From NCBI RefSeq assembly GCF_001292705.1, contig NZ_LGAK01000010.1, positions 62,001-126,000 of the forward strand: a stretch of DNA of 64,000 nt, written 5' to 3'. Below, piece after piece: positions 55,912 to 64,000 of this stretch (position 1 is its first letter; each line of letters starts with the position of its first letter). The notes beneath the pieces were generated by a model that searched no databases, was not told the origin of the DNA, and was given only the letters and a program-made list of their open reading frames with translations. The DNA is from Marinagarivorans algicola (lineage in GTDB: Bacteria; Pseudomonadota; Gammaproteobacteria; Pseudomonadales; Cellvibrionaceae). The position numbers were made by a program, and so were the translations under genes.

Positions 55912-57732
55912 CTAGTGCAAGTGAGCATAAATTTCTTCGGCCAGATTACGGCTTATACCCTCCACCTTAGCGAGATCCGCAACGCTGGCTTTGGTGATTT
56001 CTTGTAAGCCGCCAAAGTGCTTTAGCATATCGCGGCGGCGCTTGGGGCCGACCTTGGGAATATCTTCTAATGTCGAGCGACTACGCTTTTTATCGCGCGC
56101 CGCTTTATGCCCTGTGATGGCAAAGCGGTGCGCTTCATCGCGTATTTGTTGGATTAAATGTAAGGCAGGGTTATCACTCGATAACACTTGCTCGGTATTG
56201 TCTTGCGCAATTAAAGTTTCAAAGCCTGGCTTACGCGTTGTGCCTTTTGCGACACCAAAGAGCACCATGCTGGTAATACCCAGTTCAATCATCACCTCAC
56301 GCGCCTTGCTTAGCTGCCCTTTCCCTCCGTCAATTAATAATAAATCGGGTAAATCAGCACCTTCCTTTTGCAATCGAGAATAGCGACGTGTTAAGGCTTG
56401 CTCCATTGCAGCATAATCATCACCCGCTGTAATGCCTTCAATATTAAAAATACGATAGCGACTTTTAACGGCGCCTTCACGGTTAAATACAACACAGCTA
56501 GCCTTGGTGGCCTCGCCACTGCTGTGACTAATATCAAAGCACTCTATCCAACTGGGTACCTCAGGTAAATTCAATGCTTGCTGCAAACTCTCGAACCTGG
56601 CAAGGGTATGCTGCTGCTGACCCAAACGGTTGCGTAAATTTTGTGTGGCCGCCTCGATCGCCATAGCCACCCAGCGGGCGCGATGTGTACGTACGCTATG
56701 GTTAATAATCACCTTGTGGCCACACACATCACCAATGACTTGCGCCAAAACGCCTGTCTCTTCGATACGGTGGCTAATCACAACTTCTGTAGGCACGTCC
56801 ATTTTACGCCCACCTAAATACAGCTGCGGTAAAAACTCAGCAATAAGCTCACCATGACTCTCATCTAGCTTATTGTGCAAAAAATAACTTTTACTGCCGA
56901 GCATACGGCCATCACGCACAAATAAAACATGCATGCACACCTGCCCAGCTTCAGTGCTACATGCCACTATATCGGCGCTACCTTGGCCTGCATCGACCGT
57001 ATTTTGCGCCTGTACACTGCGCAGTGCAGTAATTTGGTCACGGTGCAACGCCGCTTCCTCAAAGGCTAAATTGTGTGAGGCACGCTCCATACTTTGCACT
57101 AGCTCGTTATGTAATAATTCACTGCGGCCTTCTAGAAAGAGCTGTGTATGGCGTACATCTTCGCGATAATTTCTTTTACTGATGGCCTCTACACAAGGGC
57201 CGGTACAACGACCAATTTGATACTGCAAACACGGCCGAGTACGGTTTTTAAAAACACTATCTTCACATTGGCGCACTCTAAATGTTTTTTGCAAAAAAGA
57301 TAAACTCTCGCGAACCGCCGAGGCATTAGGGAAAGGCCCGTAATACTTACCTTTACGCTTTTTAGCTCCGCGATGCACACCAATACGCGGGTATTCATCA
57401 GTGTCCGATAAAAATATATACGGATACGATTTATCATCGCGCATCAAAATGTTATACGGCGGGCGCTGAGCTTTGATTAAATTTTGCTCTAACACCAAGG
57501 CTTCGGCTTCGCTAGGGGCTACTGTAATCTCGATATTGGCAATGCGCTTAACCAGCGCCTGTGTTTTAGGTGTCAGTCCTTCAGCTTTATGAAAGTAACT
57601 AGACACTCTATTTTTAAGGTTTTTGGCCTTACCCACATACAAAATTTTGCCGGCGACATCAAACATCTGATACACGCCGGGTGCTGTGGTTAAATTTTTT
57701 AAAAAGGCTTTTACGTCAAAAGGGTTCGACAT
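55912..57732 (-). CDS. uvrC: Excinuclease ABC subunit C
   Basis: This 606-residue endonuclease makes both incisions in nucleotide excision repair. The GIY-YIG domain (about 14-90) shows PGVYQMFDVAGKILYVGKAK, a UVR segment lies near 205-240, the RNase H-like C-terminal nuclease includes DLLLIDGGKGQLS, and helix-hairpin-helix motifs are at 570-606. It lies 60 bp downstream of gacA, the conserved gacA-uvrC arrangement. pgsA, often next, is absent here. Confidence 0.97.
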   Translation of the reverse strand: MSNPFDVKAFLKNLTTAPGVYQMFDVAGKILYVGKAKNLKNRVSSYFHKAEGLTPKTQALVKRIANIEITVAPSEAEALVLEQNLIKAQRPPYNILMRDDKSYPYIFLSDTDEYPRIGVHRGAKKRKGKYYGPFPNASAVRESLSFLQKTFRVRQCEDSVFKNRTRPCLQYQIGRCTGPCVEAISKRNYREDVRHTQLFLEGRSELLHNELVQSMERASHNLAFEEAALHRDQITALRSVQAQNTVDAGQGSADIVACSTEAGQVCMHVLFVRDGRMLGSKSYFLHNKLDESHGELIAEFLPQLYLGGRKMDVPTEVVISHRIEETGVLAQVIGDVCGHKVIINHSVRTHRARWVAMAIEAATQNLRNRLGQQQHTLARFESLQQALNLPEVPSWIECFDISHSSGEATKASCVVFNREGAVKSRYRIFNIEGITAGDDYAAMEQALTRRYSRLQKEGADLPDLLLIDGGKGQLSKAREVMIELGITSMVLFGVAKGTTRKPGFETLIAQDNTEQVLSSDNPALHLIQQIRDEAHRFAITGHKAARDKKRSRSTLEDIPKVGPKRRRDMLKHFGGLQEITKASVADLAKVEGISRNLAEEIYAHLH

Positions 57733-57792
57733 AATAAAGACCGCACTACTGCAAATAATAAAGTAAGTAATGAACCAAAAAAAGCGAAGACG

Positions 57793-58452
57793 CTAGTCCT
57801 CGCTATCCATAGTCTCGATATCTAAGATCTTATGCTTAATGGCTAAGATAGTCAGCTCGACATCGCTATTGACATCTAGCTTTTCAAAAATACGGTAGCG
57901 GTAGCTATTGATCGTTTTTGGGCTCACACTAAAAGAGTCCGCAATCGAATGAACTTTATTGCCGTTAGCAATCATTGTCGCCGTTTGTAACTCACGCTCA
58001 GAGAGCATCTCAAAGGGTGATTGTTTTGTACCCCCTGTAAAATTGCGCAATGCGATCTGCTGCGCCACACTGCTGGCCATATACAGTTGGCCTTTCACCA
58101 CCTTTTGTACCGCATTCACAATCTCATCAAAGCTCGCACCTTTTGTCACATAACCACTCGCACCAGCTCTCATAAGGCGCTCGGGAAACATGTCATCGGT
58201 AAGGCTTGTGACGACAATAATCTTGATCTCAGGGTTATGCGCTAATATTTTACGCGTTGCTTCTAAGCCGCCAAAGCCAGGCATACGCACATCCATTAAT
58301 ATTACATCTACCGGTAGCAAACGCGCCTTGCTTACCGCTTCTTCACCACTTTTTGCCTCGCCCACAACTTCAAAGCCATTTACATCGGCCAGCATACGCA
58401 TAATGCCCATGCGCACTAAATCATGATCGTCAGCCACTAAAATTTTTGTCAC
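57793..58452 (-). CDS. gacA: GacA/UvrY response regulator
   Basis: This 219-residue LuxR/NarL-type regulator has a receiver domain with the phospho-acceptor Asp in VILMDVRMPGFGG and the conserved Lys in VTKGASFDE, and a C-terminal LuxR helix-turn-helix in LSERELQTATMIANGNKVHS and SVSPKTINSYRYRIFEKL. In Gammaproteobacteria GacA, with the GacS kinase, drives RsmY/Z-type sRNAs and secondary metabolism. It is co-directional with uvrC. No GacS gene is in the window. Confidence 0.93.
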   Translation of the reverse strand: MTKILVADDHDLVRMGIMRMLADVNGFEVVGEAKSGEEAVSKARLLPVDVILMDVRMPGFGGLEATRKILAHNPEIKIIVVTSLTDDMFPERLMRAGASGYVTKGASFDEIVNAVQKVVKGQLYMASSVAQQIALRNFTGGTKQSPFEMLSERELQTATMIANGNKVHSIADSFSVSPKTINSYRYRIFEKLDVNSDVELTILAIKHKILDIETMDSED

Positions 58453-58795
58453 TATTGTTGCCTACTTTAAAAATTAAGCCATTGATGTGACCGCCCAAAA
58501 GGCAGAAAACACACATCCAGAAGCCCTTTTCGCAATGCGTTAGGCCCAACCCTTTAAAATGCCCGCTGGCTCACCTCTCATTTTCATCAGTTAGTTAACA
58601 AGCGTCTATTTAGAGGATAAGTCACAATGTATCATTGTGCCGCAATTGTGCCTAGGTACAGTTGCAAGCAATCACATAAAACCGATCAATCCGCAAGTGT
58701 ACTGAGCGCTAAAAAGCCTACAATCATGACAAACGCTTGCGGTATGACGCACAGAAAGCAAATGTCACCACGCTGACAACCACAACTAGCCCTGA
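58453..58795. other. Gene-free region between gacA and the EamA gene
   Basis: This 343-bp region has no plausible gene. It must contain the gacA promoter; I could not identify reliable hexamers or Rsm-type GGA-rich structures. Confidence 0.35.
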
Positions 58796-59713
58796 CTAAG
58801 AAGACGCCGGACGTCGTAGCCTCAAGCGGACACCCACTAACGGCCAGAGTGCTTGCAATACATTTTGATACAAGGCCAGAGCAAACAGCAGAACCGTCGC
58901 ACCAGCAAATTTAATAGGCCCAATTACCTCACCCTCTACCGCCCAACCCAAAGCAATCGCCATAACAGGGGTAATTAAAGGGATCAGCGCAACGGTTGTC
59001 ACGCGACAATGCGTCAATACATAAAAGAACAGAGTGTAACCTAATAAAGAACCTGCAATAACAAGGTACACAACACCAGTCACCGACTTAAACCCGACTT
59101 CGGCCGGTAGAGGCTCACCAAATATCGCCCATACTGCCAAAAAGGCCGGTGCAACCACCACCATCGAGCCCACCATTTGACGAAACGGCTTGATAGGGTT
59201 GGGGAGGCTTTTAAGCCATACAGAGCTCAGCGCCCATACTGAAGTTGCACTAATAATCGCTAACATACCCCAAACACCATCAATGCCAATACGCAGCTGA
59301 CCAAGATTCATGAGCCCTAAGCCAATCACTGCCAATACCAGCGCCATTACCTTGGACGGCGTAAAGGTATTTTGCTTCAATAAAACCAGCGACCATAAGC
59401 CAACAAAAAAAGGGAATGAGCCAAAAACAACACTCATCACACCGGAAGGCACCGTTTGCGCCCCCCAGTAGACGACAAACATGGTAGGGAAGAAGCCCAG
59501 CGAGCCTGCAAAAAAGTGCAGATAATCACTGCGTTTTTGCACCAAACGCTGCCTCATAAATAGACGCAAGATCACAAAGCCCAGCACCGCAGCAATGACC
59601 ATGCGAGAACTCAATGCCGTAACAAAATCAAAGCTAGTATTGCTCCAGTGAATAGCCAGCGGCGTGGTTGTCCAAATTAAAATAACGGTAATAAATGCAA
59701 TATACACCTGCAT
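58796..59713 (-). CDS. EamA/DMT-family exporter
   Basis: I use ATG 59713, after AAAGGTGAAG, giving about 305 residues; the frame extends to 59764 but the extra residues run through the terminator hairpin. The protein has ten hydrophobic segments in two EamA repeats, the first starting YIAFITVILIWTTTPLAIHW and the second at about residue 150 (GVWGMLAIISATSVWALSSV). Members export amino acids or metabolites. An intrinsic terminator lies in its leader at 59766-59793 together with a possible leader peptide, which suggests attenuation by supply of an amino acid. The transported compound is unknown. Confidence 0.85.
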   Translation of the reverse strand: MQVYIAFITVILIWTTTPLAIHWSNTSFDFVTALSSRMVIAAVLGFVILRLFMRQRLVQKRSDYLHFFAGSLGFFPTMFVVYWGAQTVPSGVMSVVFGSFPFFVGLWSLVLLKQNTFTPSKVMALVLAVIGLGLMNLGQLRIGIDGVWGMLAIISATSVWALSSVWLKSLPNPIKPFRQMVGSMVVVAPAFLAVWAIFGEPLPAEVGFKSVTGVVYLVIAGSLLGYTLFFYVLTHCRVTTVALIPLITPVMAIALGWAVEGEVIGPIKFAGATVLLFALALYQNVLQALWPLVGVRLRLRRPASS

Positions 59714-59765
59714 AACGGCTTCACCTTTTATGTGTGGTCGCTCGAACAAAAATAGCGGCCACAAA

Positions 59766-59846
59766 AAAGGCCGCAGTTTTTGCTGCGGCCTTTAAAGTAA
59801 AATGGATTATTTCTTACATCACCTTACCAGCAAAAGCCGCAACTGC
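59766..59846 (-). promoter_or_regulatory. Terminator/antiterminator attenuator before the EamA gene
   Basis: On the minus strand, AAAGGCCGCAG (59793-59783) and CTGCGGCCTTT (59776-59766) form an 11-bp stem with a CAAAAA loop and a following T-run, a good terminator 53 bp before the EamA start. The upstream segment GCAGTTGCGGCTTTTGCTG (59846-59828) can pair with the same arm, TTTTGCTG with CAGCAAAA and TGCGGC with GCCGCA, which would prevent the terminator. This is the layout of a transcription attenuator. Confidence 0.6.
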
Positions 59847-59971
59847 ATATGTTTCGCCCACGCACAAAATTGCCACATACCAGATGCAGTCATGATTGCG
59901 CTTGATTGAATTGCAGTATTGCTCACAGAAGCCATAAGATAATAGTTCGATGTCAAAAAATAATATGTCAT
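59819..59971 (-). CDS. Possible leader peptide of the EamA gene, 50 aa
   Basis: A 50-codon frame starts about 25 nt after the predicted transcription start and ends 25 nt before the terminator. It begins MTYYFLTSNYYLMASV, with four Tyr in the first eleven residues plus Phe, and includes two Trp later. No strong ribosome binding site precedes it. If translated, ribosome stalling could set the terminator/antiterminator choice. Chance is possible; the coincidence with promoter and attenuator is what supports it. Confidence 0.4.
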   Translation of the reverse strand: MTYYFLTSNYYLMASVSNTAIQSSAIMTASGMWQFCAWAKHMQLRLLLVR

Positions 59972-59998
59972 ATTTGATTATGATTAAAAAGCCTTTAA

Positions 59999-60027
59999 AG
60001 TGTGGTGGATTTTACTAAAAACGTCAA
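59999..60027 (-). promoter_or_regulatory. Promoter of the EamA leader
   Basis: On the minus strand TTGACG (60027-60022) and CACACT (60004-59999) lie 17 bp apart. The -35 is a near-perfect match and the -10 is weaker. Transcription would start about 20 bp before the leader-peptide ATG. Confidence 0.5.
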
Positions 60028-60194
60028 TGCTTTTATTTTTTATTTATCATAAGTGCCTGCAAGAGCTAGACCATACAACGGCGATCACTCTGAGACGCGC
60101 TGTCATTGAGCGGTATGCCTAGTGACTCACCACCACAACTCGTAGCGATACATTGCTAAAATTGACATACACATTAAATAAAATAAGATTATTA

Positions 60195-61460
60195 ATGAAA
60201 ATTTATTTAGTCGGCGGCGCCGTACGCGATCAATTATTACATTACCCTGTTTTAGAGCACGACTGGGTCGTAGTGGGTGCAAGCCCTGCTCAAATGACAG
60301 CACAAGGTTTTGTACAGGTAGGCAAAGATTTTCCCGTGTTTTTGCATCCCAAAACCAAAGACGAGTACGCTCTGGCTCGTATAGAGCGCAAAATAGCACC
60401 TGGCTATAGCGGCTTTAGCTTTGATACCTCTAACGGGGTGACTCTAGAGCAAGACTTAGCCAGACGTGACTTAACCATTAACGCCATCGCACAGGCTGAT
60501 GACGGCAGCTTGATCGACCCTTATGGTGGCCAACAAGACCTCCAAAATAAACAACTTCGACACGTCAGTGATGCCTTTAGTGAAGACCCTGTACGCATTT
60601 TACGTATTGCCCGTTTTGCCGCTCGCTATCATCATTTAGGGTTTAGCGTCGCCCCTGAAACCCAAAAGCTCATGCAGCGCATGGTTGCCGCCGGAGAAGT
60701 CGACGCCCTGGTTCCCGAGCGCGTATGGAAGGAAACCGCTCGGGCTTTAGGCGAGCAAAACCCCGAGCAGTTTATTCAAGTACTTAAAAATTGTGGCGCA
60801 CTCGCACGTATTATGCCCGAGCTCGACGATGTCTTTGGTGTACCGCAACCGCCGCAACATCACCCCGAAATAGACACCGGCCTGCATAGCCTACTCAGCT
60901 TACAACACGCCGCCAGCCAAAGCTCAGCGCTAACCGTCCGCTTTGCGACTTTAGTGCACGATTTGGGCAAAGCGTGTACACCTGCCGATATATTGCCCAG
61001 CCACCACGGTCACGAGCGCGCCGGCTTAAAAAAAGTTAAATCTCTTTGCCGCCGCCTGTGCGTACCAAACGATAGTAAAAAGTTAGCCTTAGCCGTGTGC
61101 GAATACCATACCCACTGCCATCGCGCACTCGAGCTAAACCCCAGCACCTTAAATAAGCTATTCAACAACTTAGGTGCTTATAAAAATAAACTTTTTTTTG
61201 AAGAATTTGCCCTCTGCTGCGAAGCCGATGCTAAAGGCCGCACAGGGCTAGAAAAGCGCCCCTACCCACAAGTGAGCTACCTGCGCGACGCCCTGAATAG
61301 CTGCGCCGATATCAACGCCCAACCTTTTATGGCACAAGGCTTACAAGGCCCCGCCATTGGCATAGCGATTAATGAGGCTCGCATAAAAAGGCTCAAGCGC
61401 TTTAAAGGTGAATACCTCAAAAATGAGTCCGTTAACAATCCACCAGAGGCCAGTTCATGA
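60195..61460 (+). CDS. cca: Multifunctional CCA-adding tRNA nucleotidyltransferase
   Basis: This 421-residue enzyme adds or repairs the 3' CCA of tRNAs. It begins [15 protein letters not shown], and [10 protein letters not shown] gives the catalytic Asp pair of the class II nucleotidyltransferase core, followed by [10 protein letters not shown] and [12 protein letters not shown]. The HD phosphohydrolase domain ([11 protein letters not shown] and HHGHERAGL) marks the bacterial multifunctional type. The ATG at 60195 is chosen over an upstream frame start at 60153. It overlaps the next gene by 4 bp. Confidence 0.95.
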   Translation: MKIYLVGGAVRDQLLHYPVLEHDWVVVGASPAQMTAQGFVQVGKDFPVFLHPKTKDEYALARIERKIAPGYSGFSFDTSNGVTLEQDLARRDLTINAIAQADDGSLIDPYGGQQDLQNKQLRHVSDAFSEDPVRILRIARFAARYHHLGFSVAPETQKLMQRMVAAGEVDALVPERVWKETARALGEQNPEQFIQVLKNCGALARIMPELDDVFGVPQPPQHHPEIDTGLHSLLSLQHAASQSSALTVRFATLVHDLGKACTPADILPSHHGHERAGLKKVKSLCRRLCVPNDSKKLALAVCEYHTHCHRALELNPSTLNKLFNNLGAYKNKLFFEEFALCCEADAKGRTGLEKRPYPQVSYLRDALNSCADINAQPFMAQGLQGPAIGIAINEARIKRLKRFKGEYLKNESVNNPPEASS

Positions 61461-62188
61461 ACCACCCTGTTGCCATTATTACAGGCAGTGCACAGCGCAT
61501 CGGTAAAGCGCTTGCGCAAGCTTTACACGCACAAGGCTACAATTTAGTCTTGCATTACTTTAACACCAGCGCCGCCCCTTTAGCCGACACATTAAATGCG
61601 TTACGGCCAAACTCTGTTACATTAATTCAAGCCGATTTAAACAACCCCGACGCCAGCGCAAAAATTATTGAGCACGCCATTAATATCTTTAAACAAATTG
61701 ATGTGCTGGTCAATAACGCCTCAAGCTTTTACCCAACACCGATAGGGGCTGCTACACAACAAAATTGGCACGATCTGTTTAACACGAATGCGGCAGCGCC
61801 ATTTTTTTTATGCCAAGCGGCGGCACCGTTTTTAGCCTTGCAAAAGGGCTGCATTATTAATATTGCCGATATTTACGCCCAAACACCCAAACGCAACCAC
61901 ACGCTTTACTGCATGGCCAAAGCGGCCAATACGATGCTCACCAAAAGCCTCGCCATAGAGCTAGCGCCCAATATCCGAGTTAACGGTATCGCTCCTGGCG
62001 CTGCCCTGTGGCCCAACAATCAGCCACCACAAAACGAAGAAAGCGCCCTCGCAGAAATTCCACTAGGGCGTGTTGGCGGTGCGCAAGCTATGGTTGAGAC
62101 TATACTGTTTTTAATTAATAGCGCGACCTATATCACGGGGCAAATTATCCCAGTCGATGGTGGCAAAAGTGTCGCTGGCATTGCTTGA
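61457..62188 (+). CDS. Pteridine-reductase-like short-chain dehydrogenase
   Basis: This 243-residue SDR has the NADPH motif [12 protein letters not shown] (Arg after the Gly favours NADPH), [13 protein letters not shown], and the catalytic Tyr-Lys in [10 protein letters not shown]. The pattern AQRIG and [10 protein letters not shown] is typical of pteridine reductases and FolM, which reduce dihydromonapterin or folate. Its start overlaps the cca stop (ATGA), so the two are translated together. It complements the folBK genes elsewhere in the window, though not in the same operon. Confidence 0.85.
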   Translation: MNHPVAIITGSAQRIGKALAQALHAQGYNLVLHYFNTSAAPLADTLNALRPNSVTLIQADLNNPDASAKIIEHAINIFKQIDVLVNNASSFYPTPIGAATQQNWHDLFNTNAAAPFFLCQAAAPFLALQKGCIINIADIYAQTPKRNHTLYCMAKAANTMLTKSLAIELAPNIRVNGIAPGAALWPNNQPPQNEESALAEIPLGRVGGAQAMVETILFLINSATYITGQIIPVDGGKSVAGIA

Positions 62189-62220
62189 AACCTGTAGCGC
62201 TGAGCGCTAAAAGATCGACA

Positions 62221-63261
62221 TCAATAAGGCTGGGCGAACTCACGCCTAGCCTGAGCAATATCGGCCAGCACTTCAGGCATAAGCTTAAGATTTACCGAAT
62301 CGATATTGCTTTTTAATTGGGCCATGGTGGTCGCGCCAATTAAATTAGAGGTCACAAAACGCTGCGCATTCACAAAAGCCAGCGCCATTTGGCAAGGGTC
62401 TAGGCCATGGCGCTTGGCAATAGCGATGTAAGCAGCGGCGGCATCATCTACGGTTTTACCCGTGCGGTGCTCGGGGCGGGTTTCAAGTGTTAAACGTGCA
62501 CCTGCAGGCTTTGCTCCGTTCAAGTACTTACCACTTAAAATACCTCGCGCCAAGGGCGACCAAGCCAGTAATCCACATTGCTCACTGAGCGCTATCTCGG
62601 CCAAATCGGGTTCAAAATGGCGGCACAATAACGAGTATTCGTTTTGAATCGACACCGCCCGTGGCAAGTTGTGATCGTTGGCTAATTGCAAGTATTGCAT
62701 TAAGCCCCAGGCCGTTTCATTCGACAAACCAAAATGCCGAATTTTACCTTGCTCAATAAACCCCTGAAGCGTATTTAACACCTCTAAAAAATTTTCACGT
62801 TCAGCCACCGCATCAAAATCAGGGGCGAAATCCCAGGTTTTACCAAAGTGATATGCGCCACGATTAGGCCAGTGCAACTGATATACATCGATATAATCTG
62901 TTTGTAAGCGCTTAAGACTACCCTCGAGTGCCAGTGTCAGATTTTTTTTGTTAATGTGATTGTCGCCACCGCGCACCCAATCAAGTCCAGGCCCTGTAAT
63001 TTTAGAGGCTAAAATGACTTGGTCACGGTTTTTGCGGGCTGCAAACCAATGACCAATAATGGTTTCGGTGGTGCCAAAACGCTCGGGCGTAGGGGGAATA
63101 GCATACATTTCGGCGGTATCAAAAAAATTGACGCCCTGGGCTAACGCATAATCCATTTGCTCAAAGCCCTCGGCCTGCGTATTTTGCCAGCCCCACGTCA
63201 TAGTTCCTAAACCTATTAAGCTGACGTTTAAATCTGTTGTACCTAATTGACGGTATTGCAC
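62221..63261 (-). CDS. NADP(H)-dependent aldo-keto reductase (Tas-like)
   Basis: This 346-residue TIM-barrel oxidoreductase carries the AKR catalytic Asp-Tyr-Lys-His residues in FFDTAEMY, ILASKITG and YQLHWPNRG. The TPERFGTTETIIGHW and DYIDVYQLHW segments match the Tas/YdjG subgroup. It reduces carbonyls with NADPH; the physiological substrate is unknown. It is convergent with the pteridine reductase gene, and a 15-bp perfect palindrome TAGCGCTGAGCGCTA (62195-62209) lies between the two stops. Confidence 0.88.
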   Translation of the reverse strand: MQYRQLGTTDLNVSLIGLGTMTWGWQNTQAEGFEQMDYALAQGVNFFDTAEMYAIPPTPERFGTTETIIGHWFAARKNRDQVILASKITGPGLDWVRGGDNHINKKNLTLALEGSLKRLQTDYIDVYQLHWPNRGAYHFGKTWDFAPDFDAVAERENFLEVLNTLQGFIEQGKIRHFGLSNETAWGLMQYLQLANDHNLPRAVSIQNEYSLLCRHFEPDLAEIALSEQCGLLAWSPLARGILSGKYLNGAKPAGARLTLETRPEHRTGKTVDDAAAAYIAIAKRHGLDPCQMALAFVNAQRFVTSNLIGATTMAQLKSNIDSVNLKLMPEVLADIAQARREFAQPY

Positions 63262-63409
63262 GGTTTATCCTCTGTTAACTGTTTTTGGGCTTTGAGCCCA
63301 CAAGACCATAATAAATAATGTTGCCGCGCACAAGATCAGCTTCACGAGCTATTAATCAGGTGAAGCTCTGATTGTTTCATCATCCGTATGCGACTCTTAA
63401 AAAATAAGT

Positions 63410-63547
63410 CACTATTCAGACGCTCTCGACAGTTTGCTCCTGCACTGTCTAACCCTTGCTTTCCCTACAAGGCCCGACGTTTAAATGCCCAAAAAATAAT
63501 CCATCAGTACCCTATCAGATGAATTTTTCAGCTTGGCTGAATAGTTA
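63410..63547. repeat. MITE-like dispersed repeat, copy C
   Basis: This 138-bp element has terminal repeats CACTATTCAG (one change from copies A and B) and CTGAATAGTTA. Its 3' half (ATGCCCAAAAAATAATCCAT onward) is nearly the same as copy A; its 5' half is expanded and different. It lies downstream of thrH and upstream of the aldo-keto reductase gene. A separate inverted repeat, AGCTTCAC/GTGAAGCT, lies at 63338-63367. Confidence 0.75.
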
Positions 63548-63615
63548 CAAAAAATAATAGGTACGAAACCAGTCGCTACAAAATCAAATAGATATAAGAT
63601 TAAGTAGGTACACGC

Positions 63616-64000
63616 CTAAAGTATTAAATCGCGATGACTGGCTTTAATGAATTCTTTTTTGAGATCTGCAAAGGTATTCACCGCCGGAAACTGCGGGAAT
63701 TCGCGAATGACATTGTCAGGCGCATGAAACAAAATGCCTGCATCGGCCTCGGCCAGCATCGTAGTATCGTTGTAAGAGTCGCCCGCCGCAATCGTGCGAT
63801 AGTAAATGCTCTTAAAAGCGCAAATCGCTTGGCGCTTGGGGTTGGCTTGGCGCAAATTGTAATCAAGTACCTTACCGTTTGCGTCGGTGGTTAAAGTGTG
63901 ACAAAGCAATGTAGGGTAACCCAGTTGCGCCATTAAGGGACCGGCAAATTCGTAAAAGGTATCCGACAAAATCACGACTTGAAAGCGCTTGCGCAACCAA
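63616..64000 (-). CDS. thrH: ThrH phosphoserine phosphatase/homoserine kinase, 5' end beyond window
   Basis: This partial frame runs off the right edge of the window. The visible 128 residues are the C-terminal part of a HAD phosphatase: VVILSDTFYEFAGPLMAQLGYP, then AAGDSYNDTTMLAEADAGIL and RPFPQFP-like EFPQFPAVNTFADLK. This matches ThrH of pseudomonads, which dephosphorylates phosphoserine and can phosphorylate homoserine from it. The N-terminal DxDGT motif is outside. The frame stays open through base 64000. Confidence 0.85.
   Translation of the reverse strand, partial: WLRKRFQVVILSDTFYEFAGPLMAQLGYPTLLCHTLTTDANGKVLDYNLRQANPKRQAICAFKSIYYRTIAAGDSYNDTTMLAEADAGILFHAPDNVIREFPQFPAVNTFADLKKEFIKASHRDLIL

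Overview
The window looks like chromosomal DNA of a marine or polymer-degrading gammaproteobacterium close to Cellvibrionaceae (Saccharophagus/Teredinibacter-like). The evidence is the gene content and order: minCDE, tsaD with folB and folK opposite rpsU-yqeY-dnaG-rpoD followed by a tRNA, gmk/rpoZ-spoT-ridA, gacA-uvrC, a large TonB-dependent receptor, and secreted proteins with long serine-rich linkers. The assignment is by gene character only; no 16S gene is present.

Layout. 0-6.6 kb: a RoxA-like di-heme cytochrome c, a DUF3108 protein, tRNA-Arg(ACG), a gene-poor stretch, then a PMT-type glycosyltransferase with a PA14-like partner. 6.7-8.6 kb: minC-minD-minE. 8.9-16.4 kb: a TonB-dependent receptor followed by three halogenase-family genes; the middle one is degenerate and has Ala in place of the catalytic Lys. 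16.4-20.1 kb: MaoC-like hydratase, MipA/OmpV porin, folK-folB-tsaD. 20.4-25.8 kb: the macromolecular synthesis genes and a CAU tRNA that is probably tRNA-Ile2. 25.9-27.3 kb: a small unexplained accessory patch. 27.3-34.8 kb: a planctomycete-like secreted cluster (DUF1592-type cytochrome lipoprotein, Tat-exported DUF1552 protein, Ig-like lipoprotein), an AraC regulator and a decayed paralogue of the lipoprotein. 35.1-38.3 kb: a giant secreted protein with TSP3/dockerin-like motifs and a 22-residue repeat solenoid. 38.9-44.6 kb: GNAT, gmk, rpoZ, spoT, ridA, gph. 45-47.6 kb: rimK with a zinc deacylase and a RimB-like protease. 47.8-55.8 kb: cold-shock protein, coiled-coil exported proteins, 2OG oxygenase, Nudix, NadD-like, B12 radical SAM and M14 genes. 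55.9-58.5 kb: uvrC and gacA. 58.8-64 kb: an EamA exporter behind an apparent attenuator, cca, a pteridine-reductase-like SDR, an aldo-keto reductase and a truncated thrH.

The most unusual items are the receptor/halogenase locus with its apparent pseudoenzyme; a promoter upstream of the DUF1592 gene with three 7-bp repeats spaced exactly 20 bp beside a TATAAT box, fitting the nearby AraC regulator; the leader-peptide and terminator/antiterminator arrangement before the EamA gene; a MITE-like repeat present three times at gene 3' ends; and the lipoprotein pseudogene. No complete insertion sequence, prophage, CRISPR array or rRNA gene was seen. All family calls come from reading motifs by eye; no search was run.
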